From Eudromia elegans (taxonomy: Eukaryota > Chordata > Aves > Tinamiformes > Tinamidae), in the NCBI GenBank assembly GCA_003342815.1, contig PTEX01000137.1:290852-354851 (forward strand): DNA of 64,000 nucleotides. The letters run 5' to 3'. The position numbers and the translations under genes are program-made. Under the pieces are notes generated by a model that was not told the DNA's origin, ran no database searches, and saw only the letters and a list, made by a program, of their open reading frames with translations. Of the stretch, positions 35,201-48,700 are shown in pieces (the first letter of the stretch is position 1; each line of letters opens with the position of its first letter).

Positions 35201-37249
35201 CAGCTGGTATCTGTTACAAACAAAGCAGCTTTCCAGGTAATTTACTACTCTACAAAATAGCTGTTATTACTGTTGTTTTGCTACTACAATCTCCCTCTCT
35301 CCTGGCAAAACACAACAGTTCAGGAAAAGCCAAGTGAAAAACAGAGAGTAGACTGGAAGATGCAAATAAAACGGCAACATCTCTACACAAGGATGACGAG
35401 AAAGTGTCACAGCGTGGCCCAACACAGCACATGGGAGCATACAGGTCCATAGAGTTGAAATACATTAAATTAGGCTAGAAGGATTTACATCCATAGCCAT
35501 TTTGATTCAGGAAATACTGGAGCCAGACACTGCGGATTTGGACAGTTTGCTGTTTACGTGATTAGATGTTTCTCCTTTTATTCATAGTACTTTCATCCTT
35601 TTATGCTTGCTGTAACAAAACCTAATAGCTTGCCCTGTGAATGGGGTGCAAAAGACACACACACAGACACATATCTATACAGAAGGACCGAGGAAAGGGG
35701 GGCAGAGAAAGAAAAAAAAAAATAAAAAGGAAAAAGAACATCCCAATATTGGGGAACAACAAACAGATCCTAACTGAAAGGGGCTGCCAGGCAGAGTGGC
35801 CCTGACAGCAGCTACTCCGTGTGGGTGTCCGAGGAGCTGGTGATGATGGGGCTCAGCTCGGAGAGGTGACAAAATGGCAAGGGGCCTGAGGGTGGCCAAA
35901 ATCAGCACAAAAAGGCTTCTGTCCCTAAGGTGCATGAATGGCAAGTCTTGTGTCTTTGGAGTCCTTCAGGGGAAAGGATGTTTGGGCAGGGGATCTTTGC
36001 ACCTGCACATAGTAGCAGGGACAGCGCAGAGAGGACTCAGATGAGAGGTTCCCTCCACCTTCCTGATGATTAAAGGGAACCCAGTTGCTCAGTGAAGTTT
36101 CCAGGCTGTGCTAGAAAAACAACAGTTCAGAGAGATGCAGAGAAGATCTTTTGCTTTGGTGGCAAAGAGCTGCCATCCATACTGGAGCTCTTGGAGATGA
36201 TGGAGGAAGGTCAGTGCTCTCAGGTCTATGCTGAGAAAACCTGCACCGCGCGGGAACAGCTGCAGAGCCTGAAGACATTCAGTATGAACGCACACTCAGA
36301 ACAGGTCCCGCTCCCATCCCTGTTCACAGGGAGACCCCACAGAGCACCAGGGCAGGACACTCACGAGGTAGTCTTAGTCTCACTTAGTACAGCCCTTTTT
36401 ATGAGATTTGATGATTGAGCTGCAAGGGAGCAACTCCAAAAAAACCTCAGCTTGAACCCACTTTCACATCTGCATTTAGCATAGGGAACCTGATGTTTAT
36501 CAATGTGCAATTTATACACTAAGAATTTGTTTTTTGCTGTCTTTGCCCCCAAATTTGTCCCAAAAATACACCTTGGAAGAAGTGGGGGAAGTGGGACTTT
36601 GTATTTACCAGTGGCATGGAAAGAGCTGTAGTTGCTTAGACCAAAGACCCTTTCTACTCAGTACCCTCTGCGTGATGACTGTCCAGGGCAGATGAGAAAA
36701 CAAGGCAGCAAGCAGAGTGCTGTCTGTCCTGGACACCAGCTGAGCGTTCAGCTGCCCGTAGTTTATGGATGTCCCGAGTCAGAGTTGTCACCTGCATTTA
36801 ACAGTCCTAAATACTTTTTACAAGGAATTTGCCTCATTTCATTTTCAGCCCATGTAAACTTCTGAGATCCACAATATCCTGTAACAAGCCTCAGGACTCT
36901 TGGACTTTACCAGCTAAATCACAAAACCCTGTGAAGCCTCCACACACTTCAGTATTGACAACCCTCTATTTTCTAAGCTATAGCACCCAAACAGCTACAG
37001 CGCAGGCAGACAGTGCTCTAAACAACTATCTTTTTTTGTTTGTTTTTGTAATTACATGATCTGGAAGAGCAATGCTACAGTGGTCTTCAATTAGAGAAAA
37101 TTTTAAAATCCTACCTTTAAAAAACTTCACTGTAAAGATAAAGCTGCTTTTTTTAAAATATGTTTTCCTCACTCTTTTAGCCCTTTGCTCAGGTTAGCAC
37201 TGAAAATACAACCCAGGAAGCAGCTTCTCCCATGCTTTCCATTACCCTA
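32243..37249 (-). other. ZEB1 intron 1 segment
   Basis: Intronic DNA with a GC-rich block at 33180-33520, an A-run followed by (GA)n at 34137-34160, an imperfect tandem repeat (CAGACTATC.GCTG) near 35176-35213, and a short (CA)n at about 35656-35670. No coding segment is recognisable on either strand. Confidence 0.6.
34137..34160. repeat. A12 followed by (GA)6
   Basis: Twelve A, then alternating GA dinucleotides, then AAAGGG. Simple-sequence tract. Confidence 0.85.
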
Positions 37250-37800
37250 GGCAACATCGAAAGGAAAATGTGACTGGAATGTAAAGGGCACGAGCGGAGT
37301 AAGGAAAAGGAAAGAAGTAGATTGTAACAGATCTGGTGAGTAGGAAGCTGCAGGAAGTTGGCAGGGGAGGAATTTGAACCTACTTGGCAAGAGGAGTGGG
37401 AACTGCAAACGGGGTCAGCAGAGAGCCAAATCATCTGGGCAAAGAGGATGGAAGAGAGAAGAGAAGGAGACCAACTAGGAGTCAGTAAGAAAAAGCTTAG
37501 CAAGCAGTTGGCTTAAGAGAGAGAAAGAGGATGTTGAGAAGGTGGGAAACTGGGAATAGAAGGAAAGGAATAAGAGACTCTATTCCTGAAGCTCAAAGGT
37601 AGCAGGAAGGATATAGTTTATAGTTTTTGTCCAATTCTGCCAGAGACACGGGAAGAGAGGGAGAAGGTACAGACAGAAAAAAAAAAAAAAAAAAAAAAAA
37701 AAGATGAAGAAAAACAAAAGAAAAAAAAAAGAGGCGGTTTCTAGGGAAAGAAATAAAGAACTGGGGAACTGAGGTCAGAGGAAGGAGGTTGATGAGGGAA
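37250..37800. repeat. Purine-rich block with A26 run
   Basis: For about 550 bp the plus strand is strongly biased to A and G (repeated GAAGGA, AGAGAG and GGAAG motifs). It includes an uninterrupted 26-A run at 37677-37702 and further A-rich sequence to 37735. The ZEB1 pre-mRNA here would be a long pyrimidine tract, able to bind PTB-type proteins. Long purine-pyrimidine tracts can also adopt triplex forms. No gene is encoded. Confidence 0.75.
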
Positions 37801-40800
37801 TCAGCTAAGATTCCATTAAGTCAATACTGGCATAACCTGGGCCAGAAAAGTGTAACTGACGCATGAAGTCTGGATGATGCAATGGAGTAACCACAGACAA
37901 GGCCAAGAGATGCATCTAATGAGAGGTGGGGAAGGGGAAATCAAAGCAAGATATAAATAAAAGTTTCATGCTTGGAGAGGCAGGAAAACAAGCACCTCAC
38001 TTGCTACAAAGACTGACCCCAGAAGCCTGCCTGGCTCCTAAGTCTTCCTCTTTTCTCTCAGCAAACACACAGGCAGCCTAACACCAAAACGTTTCTCCGC
38101 ATGCTCTGGATTGAGCACAGTAACTAGAAGGAACAGCTCAAGACATATTTTTTTTTTTTCTTTGGTGGGATTTAACGGTTCCAGACCTGCTAACAAAGTG
38201 CACACATGCTGACAGAATGAAAACGGAAGTGAAAAGACAGCAGCTAGAGTTGTTGAACACCTCTACCCGCTCACAGGAAAGTAAAGTAACATGAAACCAT
38301 AATTTATTTGGCCCTTAGAGCCAAAACTGTATTTATTATTCAGGAGAGAGGATGACCTCCTGGGGGAAAGGCAAAGCATCTGCATATGATGTTAGTAGCT
38401 CCCTTGTAAACACAGCTCTGAAGTTGTGAATGGCACCAAGGTTGCAGTAGGATGGTCTCTTGCTGACGCAGCTGCATCCTATCCCTGTCTTGGCTACAGA
38501 GTTTCTCTTAATGCCAAGCAGGCCGTACAAACCAAACTGCACAGATTTTGTTATTTATCCTATCTTCTCCATTTTCCAGATATTCAACTTAATTTTATAG
38601 AGCTCCTAAAGTGAACAGATACTAAATAATCTGCTGCAGTTACAGGGAGCTTTTCTTGGTATTATGACAATTTTTTGTGCTTAAGTAATAAATTAAGCAG
38701 GCTAAGATTTAAGTATCCAAAAGTTTAAGTACAAAAAGGCCCTCTAAAATTGACAGAAAATCTCTTTGCAATCTCATATCCAAGAAGCATCACAAAAACA
38801 GATGAGACTTGTGAAGGCTGATAAACATCTATGAAAAAATAAACAGCATTTATTTCAAAAAAGAGTTGATGAGCACAAGACTGCACAGTGACCAGAATGG
38901 CAGAAAATGGCAGATGCGACTAGCTGCCTGTTAGATACATCACACATCTGCACTGAGACAGAAGTCTGGTGGAAAAATACAAGCGGCCAGGAAATGTCGC
39001 CTTGCTCCACACATGCACACATACGTGCACACACGTGCAAGCAGGAGAGCTGGGCCGCCCGCAGAGAAGAAACTATGGAGGGGAAAAGAAGAGGCATAAA
39101 GATTACATGCAAACTTTGCTGTTTCTTAAGTCCTGAATACTCAACAAGACACATGACTATATGAGCATGTATATCAAACAGGACAGGAATTTAGAAGGGT
39201 GTATTTAAGGGGATCTTTCTTTTTAATACAGCATGTACTTCAAGTCCTCAAACAAAACCTCCAGGTATTCCATTTGCTGCAATGTTTCCTTCAAAGCAAA
39301 TTATATAAGACAAGTTTTAGATAGCAATGATTAGTTAAACCTCAAGTTTGCTCACAGTCCACTTAAAACATTAAACTTTTACGGTAAAAATACGTTTAAT
39401 GAGTAAAATTTCATAGGAAAAAAGCCATTGATTTGAAGAGTGATCCTTTTCTGGTTGGATGCAAGTGTTGTGCCTAGATTAGGACATATACAGCTCTGCC
39501 AAAGACAGAGGAGACCAAAACCTCATGGGGAACAGGTCATGTCCTCTGCTTCTACACTGTGAATAAAGTACAGTATGCTCTACAGGCATATCTAAGACAC
39601 GAGTAATTTTGACTCTCATTGTAAAATACAGTAAGTACCCGTTTGTCCAAAATAAACTGCAACATTTGTCAACCATTTGGATGGTCTAAATATAAATTAA
39701 CAAAACTGCTGACAGATTCTCTCCTGTGCTGTATGCACATGTATGTCTGAACTGCATTAGAGAGACTTGGTCTTAGAGGCTGGAACTAGCTTAAAAAAGA
39801 AATCCAGACTGGAATACAGCTTGCAGTACTCGAGCAGAATAGGCAAGCTTCAGTGAAAACAAAAAATCCTCATTCCTGCAGCTGTCTACAGGAAATGAGA
39901 AAAAAAGGGAAAGTTTTCTCATGCAAGAGGTAATAAATATGGGAAATTTGAAGAAGAGGATAAACATCTTCCTACTGGTCTTGAAAATTTTGTGTGGAAA
40001 CCAGACAGGTTCTAGAGTCAGAAGTACTCTGGTTCAGACGAAGAGCTGCAAAAAAGCCATTCTTCCTATTTTTAATGTTACATGCAATCTCAAGGTTTCA
40101 AAAAATTGATTCAGTAGGTGAATTAATCTGTTTTCTGGCTCTCTTTGCAAGTCAAATAAATCTAGGGTAGCAGCAAGTGTACAAAGCAGCCATCGCCCAG
40201 TTTATTTCCTCTTGTATTCCACTTGCCTCTTAGATTGCATTTTGTTTCTTTTTATTGTCCCCTCTTGTTCTGCCTTATTTTTATTATATGTCATGCTCAT
40301 ACTAAATTAGATTATGCTGGCTACAGTCTTCATCAATAGAATAAATATGGTTGATCCTTTTCCTTTAGGTAATTTCGTAAATATGATGACTTGTTATACA
40401 CCGAACTAGAATTTTTTTCTGAATGCCGCATTACAGCCTTGACTTAGTCACGTACAGATGTTGTGGGAGACGGAAAACAACCCCAACCATAGCAATAAAG
40501 AATTATTTGCCCCAAAGAGAGGCTTAAAACACACACCAAGACACTATGAAAAGCATTTACCTATCAGAATTTCTTCTGCATTTCATTCGAGTTTCCTCTG
40601 CTTCTCCAGTTCAAACTTTCTGCTCTTGTGGAACTTTTCTTAACAGAAACTTTCAGACTGTCAGCAAATGTGCTGGCAACTGCTGTACAACTTACATGAG
40701 CTGATCCCATATTTTTGAAAGGAAATTATGCATACTTGATCTCACCAACTCACCAACTGTTAGAGTGCAGTAATAATTAGTTTCAAGTTGAGAGGAAACA

Positions 40801-41570
40801 AATCAAGTAACTTTACTGAAAGCTCAATGTTGCATGGGCCCAAGGCCAACTGTTTTCAGATGCTGCGTTCCCTATGTGCCAATTCCAGTTTTCAGGTTGT
40901 CAGTCTACCTCTTTCAAACAACAATAATTCTTCTGAGATAGGCCTTGCTTAAAACAGTACTAGCTTGCAATGAGATAAAATGTGTTTGGATGTAACTACC
41001 ACACTTAACATTTATTTCTTGATTAATTGCTACAGGAGTTAGCTCACCCTTTTTTTTTAATACAAAAAGGTCTGTTGGGAAATCTGTTTTATCTATCATG
41101 TTAGATTTTAGTGTTTGTGAAAGAGGAGACAAACTACCTTTTGTTTTGCTACTCATATCTGTATTCATACATGAGCTTCTACCCTATATAACAGGACAAG
41201 TTCTCTCCTTTGGCATCATAATTTTTAAATGAACTGAATTTCAGCTGTCACTTTCGTCCTTCTGGCACGGAAACTCTCTGCAGCTCTTAGTCAGCCTTGT
41301 TTCCATGACTCTGACTAACTTTGTATCATTACCAGAGGTTAATCACTTGGCTATTCACTCCCTTTTCCAGATCATTTATTACATTAAGTATACACTGAAT
41401 AGCAAGGGATTCCAAAAGAGGCACTCGCCCAAATGCAGAAAACCATTTACCACCTCCTCCTTTCTTCTGGTCCCCTCAACTTTCAACCAAGTTTATCTAC
41501 CCTGAGAATTTCCTTTCTTATCTTCCCATGGATTAGGTTTTAAGAGCCTTTAACAAGAGTCTCTGTTTGA
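37801..41570 (-). other. ZEB1 intron 1 segment
   Basis: Ordinary intronic sequence. It has a T10 run near 38150 and CA-rich, imperfectly repeated sequence (ACATGCACACATACGTGCACACACGTGC) at about 39013-39040. No gene or repeat family identified. Confidence 0.6.
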
Positions 41571-42540
41571 AGAGCATTAACTGCGTCCCCCTTGCCCACC
41601 TGCTCCGTGGCTCCTTCGCGGGAAGCAGGAGTTCCTTGTGGAACTTCCGACCGCGGCTCCGGGGCACCGCACGTTTTGTTCTTGTGCCGTTGGAGACAAC
41701 GATAACATTCAACCAGGCAGCCTGCTGCTTTTTATTTGTGCTCGTTTCCCTCATCCTTCTCCCCTCCTCAAATTGCTTTAGTAACTTATTTTAGGACAAT
41801 TTCTCTTTTTGCAAGGGAGGAGAAATGCACTGAAATGGTCTCCTCCAAACTCCTTCACAAAAAAATACTGTTTTTTTTTCCTCCCGTGAACCTCACTTTC
41901 TTCAAGTCCTGCTTTTATCCATTAATCAGCTTCTGCACCCTACTGCAAACTGCTGGGCTCTGACACTTGGAAGATGATGATATATTCAAAAAACTTTTTT
42001 TTTAAAGTGTTATCAGTTTCCATTCTCTTGGCAAACTGTTCTTAGAACTTTTGCAGGGCTCCTTTCCTGTGCCATTGGATTCGGCCTACCAGAATTTCAG
42101 ATACTTTCTATTCCCTATGCTGGCACCACTTCAGCACTGTGAAGGAAGGCTGTCTCCCTGTTTCTGCAGCTCCACTTGCTGCTGCACAGCCACACGTGGG
42201 CTGCTCTGTGTGGCTCCTTCACCAAGGTCCCACACTCGCCACTCAGACAGACAGCTGAGAGAAAACACCCCGCTCATGGCTGCTGGCACAAGGCAAATTC
42301 TTACACATCTCCCACGTGGGCAGCCTCAACCCTGCTCTACAGACCTTGTTCTGCGGGCTTCAGCATCCCCACAGGGACGGAGGTGAGCGCGGTCACCGTC
42401 CCAATGGTTCCAGCAGCACTCTGCCCATCTCCTCGAATGCAGCAGGTTGCTGCTCAGCTGCAAGGCTGGAACGGGTTTCCTCACTACATCCCCAGCTATC
42501 TGATCCATGAGACTTCAGCAGTCTGTTCACAAAAGAAGTG
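41571..42540 (-). other. ZEB1 intron 1, GC-richer block
   Basis: A small CpG cluster (about 12 CpG at 41580-41705) and a broader GC-rich stretch at 42080-42480 containing open frames on both strands. The translations are Pro/Ser/Cys/His-rich and match nothing I know. A minor regulatory element is possible. Confidence 0.45.
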
Positions 42541-42992
42541 ACTGCGGTACTGAAGTTGTACAAACTTGTCACTCTCTACAGAAAAAAGGGACAGCGTGTC
42601 CATGGCCTCTGAGCAATCTCTGTTTTAGATGGCAATGCATGACCATATTTTTCAGACAGTAAGATCATATTTATAATCTTAATTCTTTATAAAAGGTATC
42701 TTGAAGAGTCTGGCACCGAATCTTTGCCTTTTCTCAGATGTTCCAAACCCTCCTTGAAAACTTTGTCTCCAAGTTAAGAGCAAAGCAGCTCCTCTTAAAA
42801 AAGAAAAAATTTTAAAAACCCCCCACTACGCACCCTTACTGTTGACTTCTGTCACACTTCTTCTTATATTTTGTTTTCATTTTTAAATGCCACAGTTGCG
42901 TACAGTCATATCATTGGAAAATTCGAGCAATTTATGCCCCGTCTGTACTGCTCATTATTATTCAATTATAATGCATGTATAGTGAATGTGTT
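42541..42992 (-). other. ZEB1 intron 1 segment
   Basis: AT-rich sequence with nothing recognised. Confidence 0.6.
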
Positions 42993-43029
42993 TATATATA
43001 TATACACACACACACACATATATATATGC
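42993..43029. repeat. (TA)n(CA)n(TA)n microsatellite
   Basis: TATATATATATA, then about seven CA repeats, then TATATATATGCATATG. Likely length-polymorphic. Confidence 0.92.
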
Positions 43030-44130
43030 ATATGGATTACTCTTCCTATCTACTGTCAAGACGTTTCTTTGACTGTGGCTTCCCTTAACTCTGTTGATGC
43101 AAACACTGGGAAGCTCTGCAGAGATACTTTTCATCTTTAATCTCAGAGCAGGAAATAAAAATGCTGTGGTTAAAATCAAAGTTGTTATTTCTCAGGATTT
43201 ACTCTGGATGAAATTGAGGGAAGAGGGGGAAAAAAAATGATCAAGTCAGTTCTACCTCGGGTCCCCTCCCAGCGTTTCAGCTTGCACGGAGAGAACGGAG
43301 AGATCATTTTCTAGTACCCATAGCAGTAACTGAACACCTTACAAAAGTGTTCTTATTAAGATCTAGAAATGAGTCAATAACAGTTAAGTACTTTACATCT
43401 ACGGAGCCAGAACAAATTCAGAAAGGGCATAAAAGAGAGGAGACAAGGCATTAAATATAATCAAAAATGTTTTAAGAAGAAATGCTTTTGGCTAAGAGGA
43501 CCAAAACCCACCCGGCTGCTCTGGGGAAATCTGCATTTTCATACATGTATGAAAAGACCTTGGCCATTCTACCCTTCTTCACCCACAGAGTCCCATGCTT
43601 GAGCTGACCTTCCTAATTTCCTCCCATCTGTCTATTTCACAATTCTTTAATCTCTACAAAAACTTGTGTGTGGGGCAGTATATAGGTTATAGAAACACAC
43701 TGAAACGTAATGCTGATACTCACATTTTTAGTTACCTTGAATAATAAATGTACAATTCATAATTACAGTAAAAACTTATTCTACATGTTTAAGTGCCAGT
43801 TAAAACACAGGTATAATATATGTACAAACTATTCCTGTAAAGCCTACAGAAGCATCCCAAAGTTTGCTGCTACAGTTGTACATTTAATGCAGATATGTCA
43901 CAAGGTTACACACAGAAGGACGAGATGCTCCTGTTCTTTAATTCTACTCTGTAAGAATATTTTTCTGAAGAGTTTTCCATGACAAAAACAAGACAGCCAC
44001 CACACAAAGCAGCAAGACTTGTGCTCTTGGCTGCACCTTTCCTAGCAGTTAAGCTTTCACACTGCTGCTCAGATAACCAGAAGTGAAACAGTTTCATCAC
44101 CACATTAGTCTCAAAGGTAAGAAGCATTTG
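43030..44130 (-). other. ZEB1 intron 1 segment
   Basis: AT-rich intronic sequence without recognised features. Confidence 0.6.
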
Positions 44131-44155
44131 ATATATATGTGTATATATATATATA
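44131..44155. repeat. (AT)n microsatellite
   Basis: ATATATATGTGTATATATATATATA, a short alternating purine-pyrimidine tract. Confidence 0.88.
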
Positions 44156-44522
44156 AAATCCTATTAGTGACAAATTTGGAGAAAAAAAATTAAATATTAA
44201 AAAAAGGTATCAAAGAAGAAATAATTTCCTGAGCATGCAATGGAAATGTCCAGCACAAGAGAGAGACATTCCCAAGAGCGACAAAAAGGCTCCGTACGGA
44301 CAGAAACCTGCGCGTTGGCTCAGCTGGCTGCACCTGCACAAAGGCTCAGGAGAGCGGATGGCATGAAAATACCTATGGACCAGCCCAAGCATGTCAAGGA
44401 CAAACAAATTTCTTATCTATTAGTGTGCAGATATGGTTGGAAACAGCTGAACACTTAGGAATCAGATTTTTTTGAAAAGAAAAATTTTTAAGAGTGAATG
44501 CCACATGCAACCAAATCAAATT

Positions 44523-44542
44523 GGGGGGGGGAGGAGGGGGGG
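44523..44542 (+). repeat. G-run tract, G-quadruplex candidate
   Basis: A run of nine G, then AGGA, then seven G, followed by AAGG. The long runs can be subdivided into four GGG blocks, so a quadruplex is possible on the plus (template) strand. The ZEB1 RNA would be C-rich here. Confidence 0.6.
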
Positions 44543-45690
44543 AAGGCCACAAAACATTTAAGACCATTACAGTCAAGCTGTTGACTAACAACACAAACCC
44601 CAAAGCTTGCACAAACACAACAACTTTTCCTTCACTGTATAAGCAGCATGGAAGCACTTCTGCAATTCTGTGGCTCTGGATCCAAACAGGTGAATCACCT
44701 TCCCCTCCTCCCAACAAATTGTTTGTGCTGCATAAACTAAACTTTGTTCATGATTTATTATAAGCATAAAGAGTATGTCATCTGAAGGTTTAAAATACTG
44801 TTTACCAAAAAGCTATTTGACAAGTGATGTATGAGATATTTTAGTTGTAATCTAATCTAACATGTCTAGAACAGCTTGTAGAAGATAAGGTGATGAGCGT
44901 AAAAATGCCTTGACAATACATTGCCAAGTTGTTTCTGGGGCTAAGAAATGGCTTTGAAGCTGGTAATACAAGAACAGAAGCATCTCAGATAACGTGCTTA
45001 GAAAATTATGTTGCGCTATCAGAGCCCTTTGTCTCTACAGAGAAATTTTATGAACATATCCCATTGGCAGGTCTTCTTGAGAAAAAGTATTTTTGTGGAA
45101 AAAAAAATCTTCAAATTTATCTTTCTTTTGAAGGAATAGAAAAGATTTCACAGTTGGAGATTCCTAATAATTTAATATAATTTATTCTTGCCCTTCTCGT
45201 TGCTATACAGGACTTCCACACTTTGTTAGGTCGCCACAAAACAGACATGTCGAAGGGGGCCAGCAAAGGCAGCCCCGCACAGCAGCCTCCTGCGGCGCTT
45301 CCACAGATACAGCCGTCACCCTCACAGCAAAGACTTAGGCACAAAGATAGAAAGATCGCGAAAGAAGTACTAAATCTCTAATTGTCATTTAAATTACATC
45401 TCAAAATGTTATTCCTTGTTGCAAGTTTATCCTGCAGTAAGCTTCCCAACACAAGAAGTGCAAGGAGCATCGTTTGGAGAGCTCTGCTCTTCACACAGCT
45501 CCAGCAGAAGCTCCAGCTCATTGGCACCAAGAGCTTATTAGCTGTGCACTGAATGCACAGGCCAGTTTCTTAGGATACCTTCTGCAGCAATCTAAAAAGT
45601 AGACACTTTAGGATACCCTAAAATGACATTTTTTAAAGTTGATTTTACTTAACTGAAGATTTGACAAGCTTGAATTTTAAAGTCTCCCAT
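44543..45690 (-). other. ZEB1 intron 1 segment
   Basis: AT-rich intronic sequence with a small GC-richer spot at about 45230-45350. No feature recognised. Confidence 0.55.
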
Positions 45691-45778
45691 GCCATGTGCT
45701 TTGGGTGTCCCTGCTGGAGCAAGCACGTTGGACTAGATGATCTCTAGAGGTCCCTTCCAACCTCAACGATTCTGTGAT
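45691..45778 (+). mobile_element. CR1 LINE 3' end fragment
   Basis: It contains GTGTCCCTGCTGGAGCAAG, GTTGGACTAGATGATCTCTA, GAGGTCCCTTCCAACCTCAA and CGATTCTGTGAT, the CR1 terminus in order. Only about 88 bp remain. The terminal repeat is of the ATTCTGTG type, unlike the ATTCTATG ends at 32097 and 58661, which suggests a different CR1 subfamily. Confidence 0.9.
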
Positions 45779-48700
45779 GTTCTTATTAATAAAGAAAAAG
45801 TGAGTAGCAAGATTTTTTTCAGCGAAGTGTACGTATGTAAGTCAAGTCATGTAAACACATACCTGTGCAACAGCTAATTACAGAATCTGTGTCTTCCAAA
45901 CAACCTACAATAAACCTATTTTCAACAGTCCATCTTCTTCCCTGTCCTCAATTCCTTTTTTTTTTTTTTGCTACCCTTTTTCTGTATGTTTTGCCACACA
46001 TTAAATCATAATCTATTTATTCTTAAGGAAAGATGGGTTGCTTATAACTTGAATGGCAACAAAATGGGAGAAGATCCAGCCTCCCTGGTTAGTGCACTGC
46101 TGAGCCTGGCCAGAGAGATCTATATGGGGCTGGAAAATATTGATGGGAGGGCACTAAACAGGAGGAAGTACAAGGCAGATTTCAGGATGGGCACGGGAGA
46201 ACAGCAACTCAGTTCCCTTTCTTGATTGTTCTCCCTACACAATATCCAAAAATTCTCATCTGAATGGATATTAGTGCCAAGCCTTCTATAAACCCATAAA
46301 AAACACCAATTAAGGCTGATATTTGGGTGAGAAAGGGGATGTCATAAAGCAAGGTTAATAAGAAAATGAGAGAAGAATTATGTTTTTTATATGTAGGCTT
46401 TTCAGTGTATTACCCTACTTAAAAGGCTCAATATGCAACCCAAGAAGCCCCAGAGATCACACTGGGTAAACCACACTGAGCAAGTATATGGAAACCTAAA
46501 GGTAAGTCTATAGGAATTAGAGCAGATACTTCATTTGGCGAGACGAGTGTTACTCCTAATACACACAAATACACTTAAATACAAAAATGGATTAGGAACT
46601 ACTGGACTCCGAACAAAAAAAAAAAAAAAAAAAAGAAATTAAGATCCTTCAGTCATCAACACCTCAACACCTTGAACGCTCCCATTCTTCTTTTCGACCT
46701 TATGAAGACTGAAAATTTACATGGTAGCCTTTAATTCAGAATTAGAACAACATGGACTTTCCAGGTTACTGGACAGAACAGCTCTGTTGCTTGTACCTTG
46801 GCTAGTCATAAATGTGCCAGCCAAAGAGCTGTGCACATTTTTTCAGTAAGTTACATATGAAAAACTAAAGCTTCTTCTCCCTCTTCATATGATGCGTATT
46901 TTTATATTATTCTCATGAGATGGCATTAAAGAGAAATCCTTCCTACACACAGAGACAGACTACATGTTGGTTCTTTCTTTTTTTCATTAAAATAAGACAA
47001 AACAATTGAAAAATAAGGTTTCTGCTTAACTAGATATCTATGAAACAGGCTCACAATACGTAAGTTTAAGAGTGGATGCTAGGCTATGCTGTTAAACAAT
47101 TGAAAACACGAAAGGAAAGTCAAGCCATTAAGTCATATGAACATAATATTTAATGAAAGAACTTGCTGAGATTCTTCAGTCTTTTGATCTGTTTAACACT
47201 ATTGTCAAAAGTTTTCCACTACTTTTACTACTGTTTTTTGGCCTTTTTTGGAACAAAAAGTAATGTCAAGAATACAATCACCACGAAGAAGAACTGAAAA
47301 TAGACACAACATGCTAACAAAATTCTTAATATTTTGGTTGTTTTTAAATACAATATATTGCATTAAACTCTTATCACAGCCAGTAGTACATAAAGGGCCA
47401 CTTTCTGACCCTCTCTGATGTGACCTAATATTGCATAACAGCACAAGAGTAACAAAAGGAATCAATCCCTCTCTTTTCTAGGAATTTTGCAACTGTTAGC
47501 TGGCTCAATAAATATCTGAAACGAAGTTGGAAACATGTGCTAACAGTCTTGCATCCCCCCCTTTCTGTCCCTCCCAAACAGGGCAGACTGACAGGGTTTA
47601 TTGTTGTCCTGCGTAGTAGAGTAACAGGAATTAATGCCAACGCTTAGCAAGACCTGAACAACTTTACTTAAACACACTTTAACCTTCTGTATGGCAAGCG
47701 CATTACCAGTGTCTATAATTAGCACACAAAATTCAATCAAATATTCTCATCATCAAATATTATTATTGTTATCTAAAACTGTGAACCACTTAAGCCACAG
47801 ATAGCACAAACTTCTGCCTCACTACAGATAATGAATTTCAAACTTTATTTCTAGAGGCTACTGCATTTAAATAGGCCTGTGTGCCAAACGCAAGTGCAAA
47901 CCTGTTCCACTGAATGATAAGCAGTTTGTTACAAGTGTTAACAAGTTTAATGGAAAGCAAGTATATTTTAATAACTCCCTATACATAGGTAGCACGTTGT
48001 ACTTAAGTTCATCTGATATGTTCAAAGTGGGTATTTTGTCCACAGGACATTCTGTAACTTGTGGAGCAACCAAGACATCCAACTTCCCTTCTTCCTCCTT
48101 CCTCCTGTTGTTCTATACACCAAAGAGGAAGAAGCAAACACACAAAATGGTCTGGAACAAGGGATGGTAGTTTATGTTGAGAAATACATTTTAAAGTGCA
48201 AAACGATTTTTAAACCCTCACTGAATCAAACTGGTGGTGAATAAACCTTATGTAGACCTACAATACACAGTCATAGCCTCTAACTGTTATGTTAAGGACT
48301 AAGTTTACTGAAATTCAAAGGAACTCAAGTGTTTTAATCTGGCTCACTAGCTTTACAAACTTTGTACTAATAATACTGATACAAACTGAGAATAAGAGCA
48401 CTGAACAGGTGCATCTACATTAGACTTTCAACATTCAAACAAGCTGTTAAAAAAACAGGTATGTTTGCAAGGTGTGGGACAGCATACTGCCCCCATATAC
48501 AGTGTTCACAGAGTTTAAATAGCTACTTCATGTTATGCTTAATCATCTCTCTTCTATGCTTCATTGAAAAGAATGCAATCCTTGTAAAATTTAGTCAATT
48601 GCACTTGTTCTGTGTGGTGGGGAATACTTGTGTTTTTTTGAAATAGTCTGAGTAGTGGAGTTTTGAGTGAACTCACTGTTTTGAGTGATTTCAACTTGCT

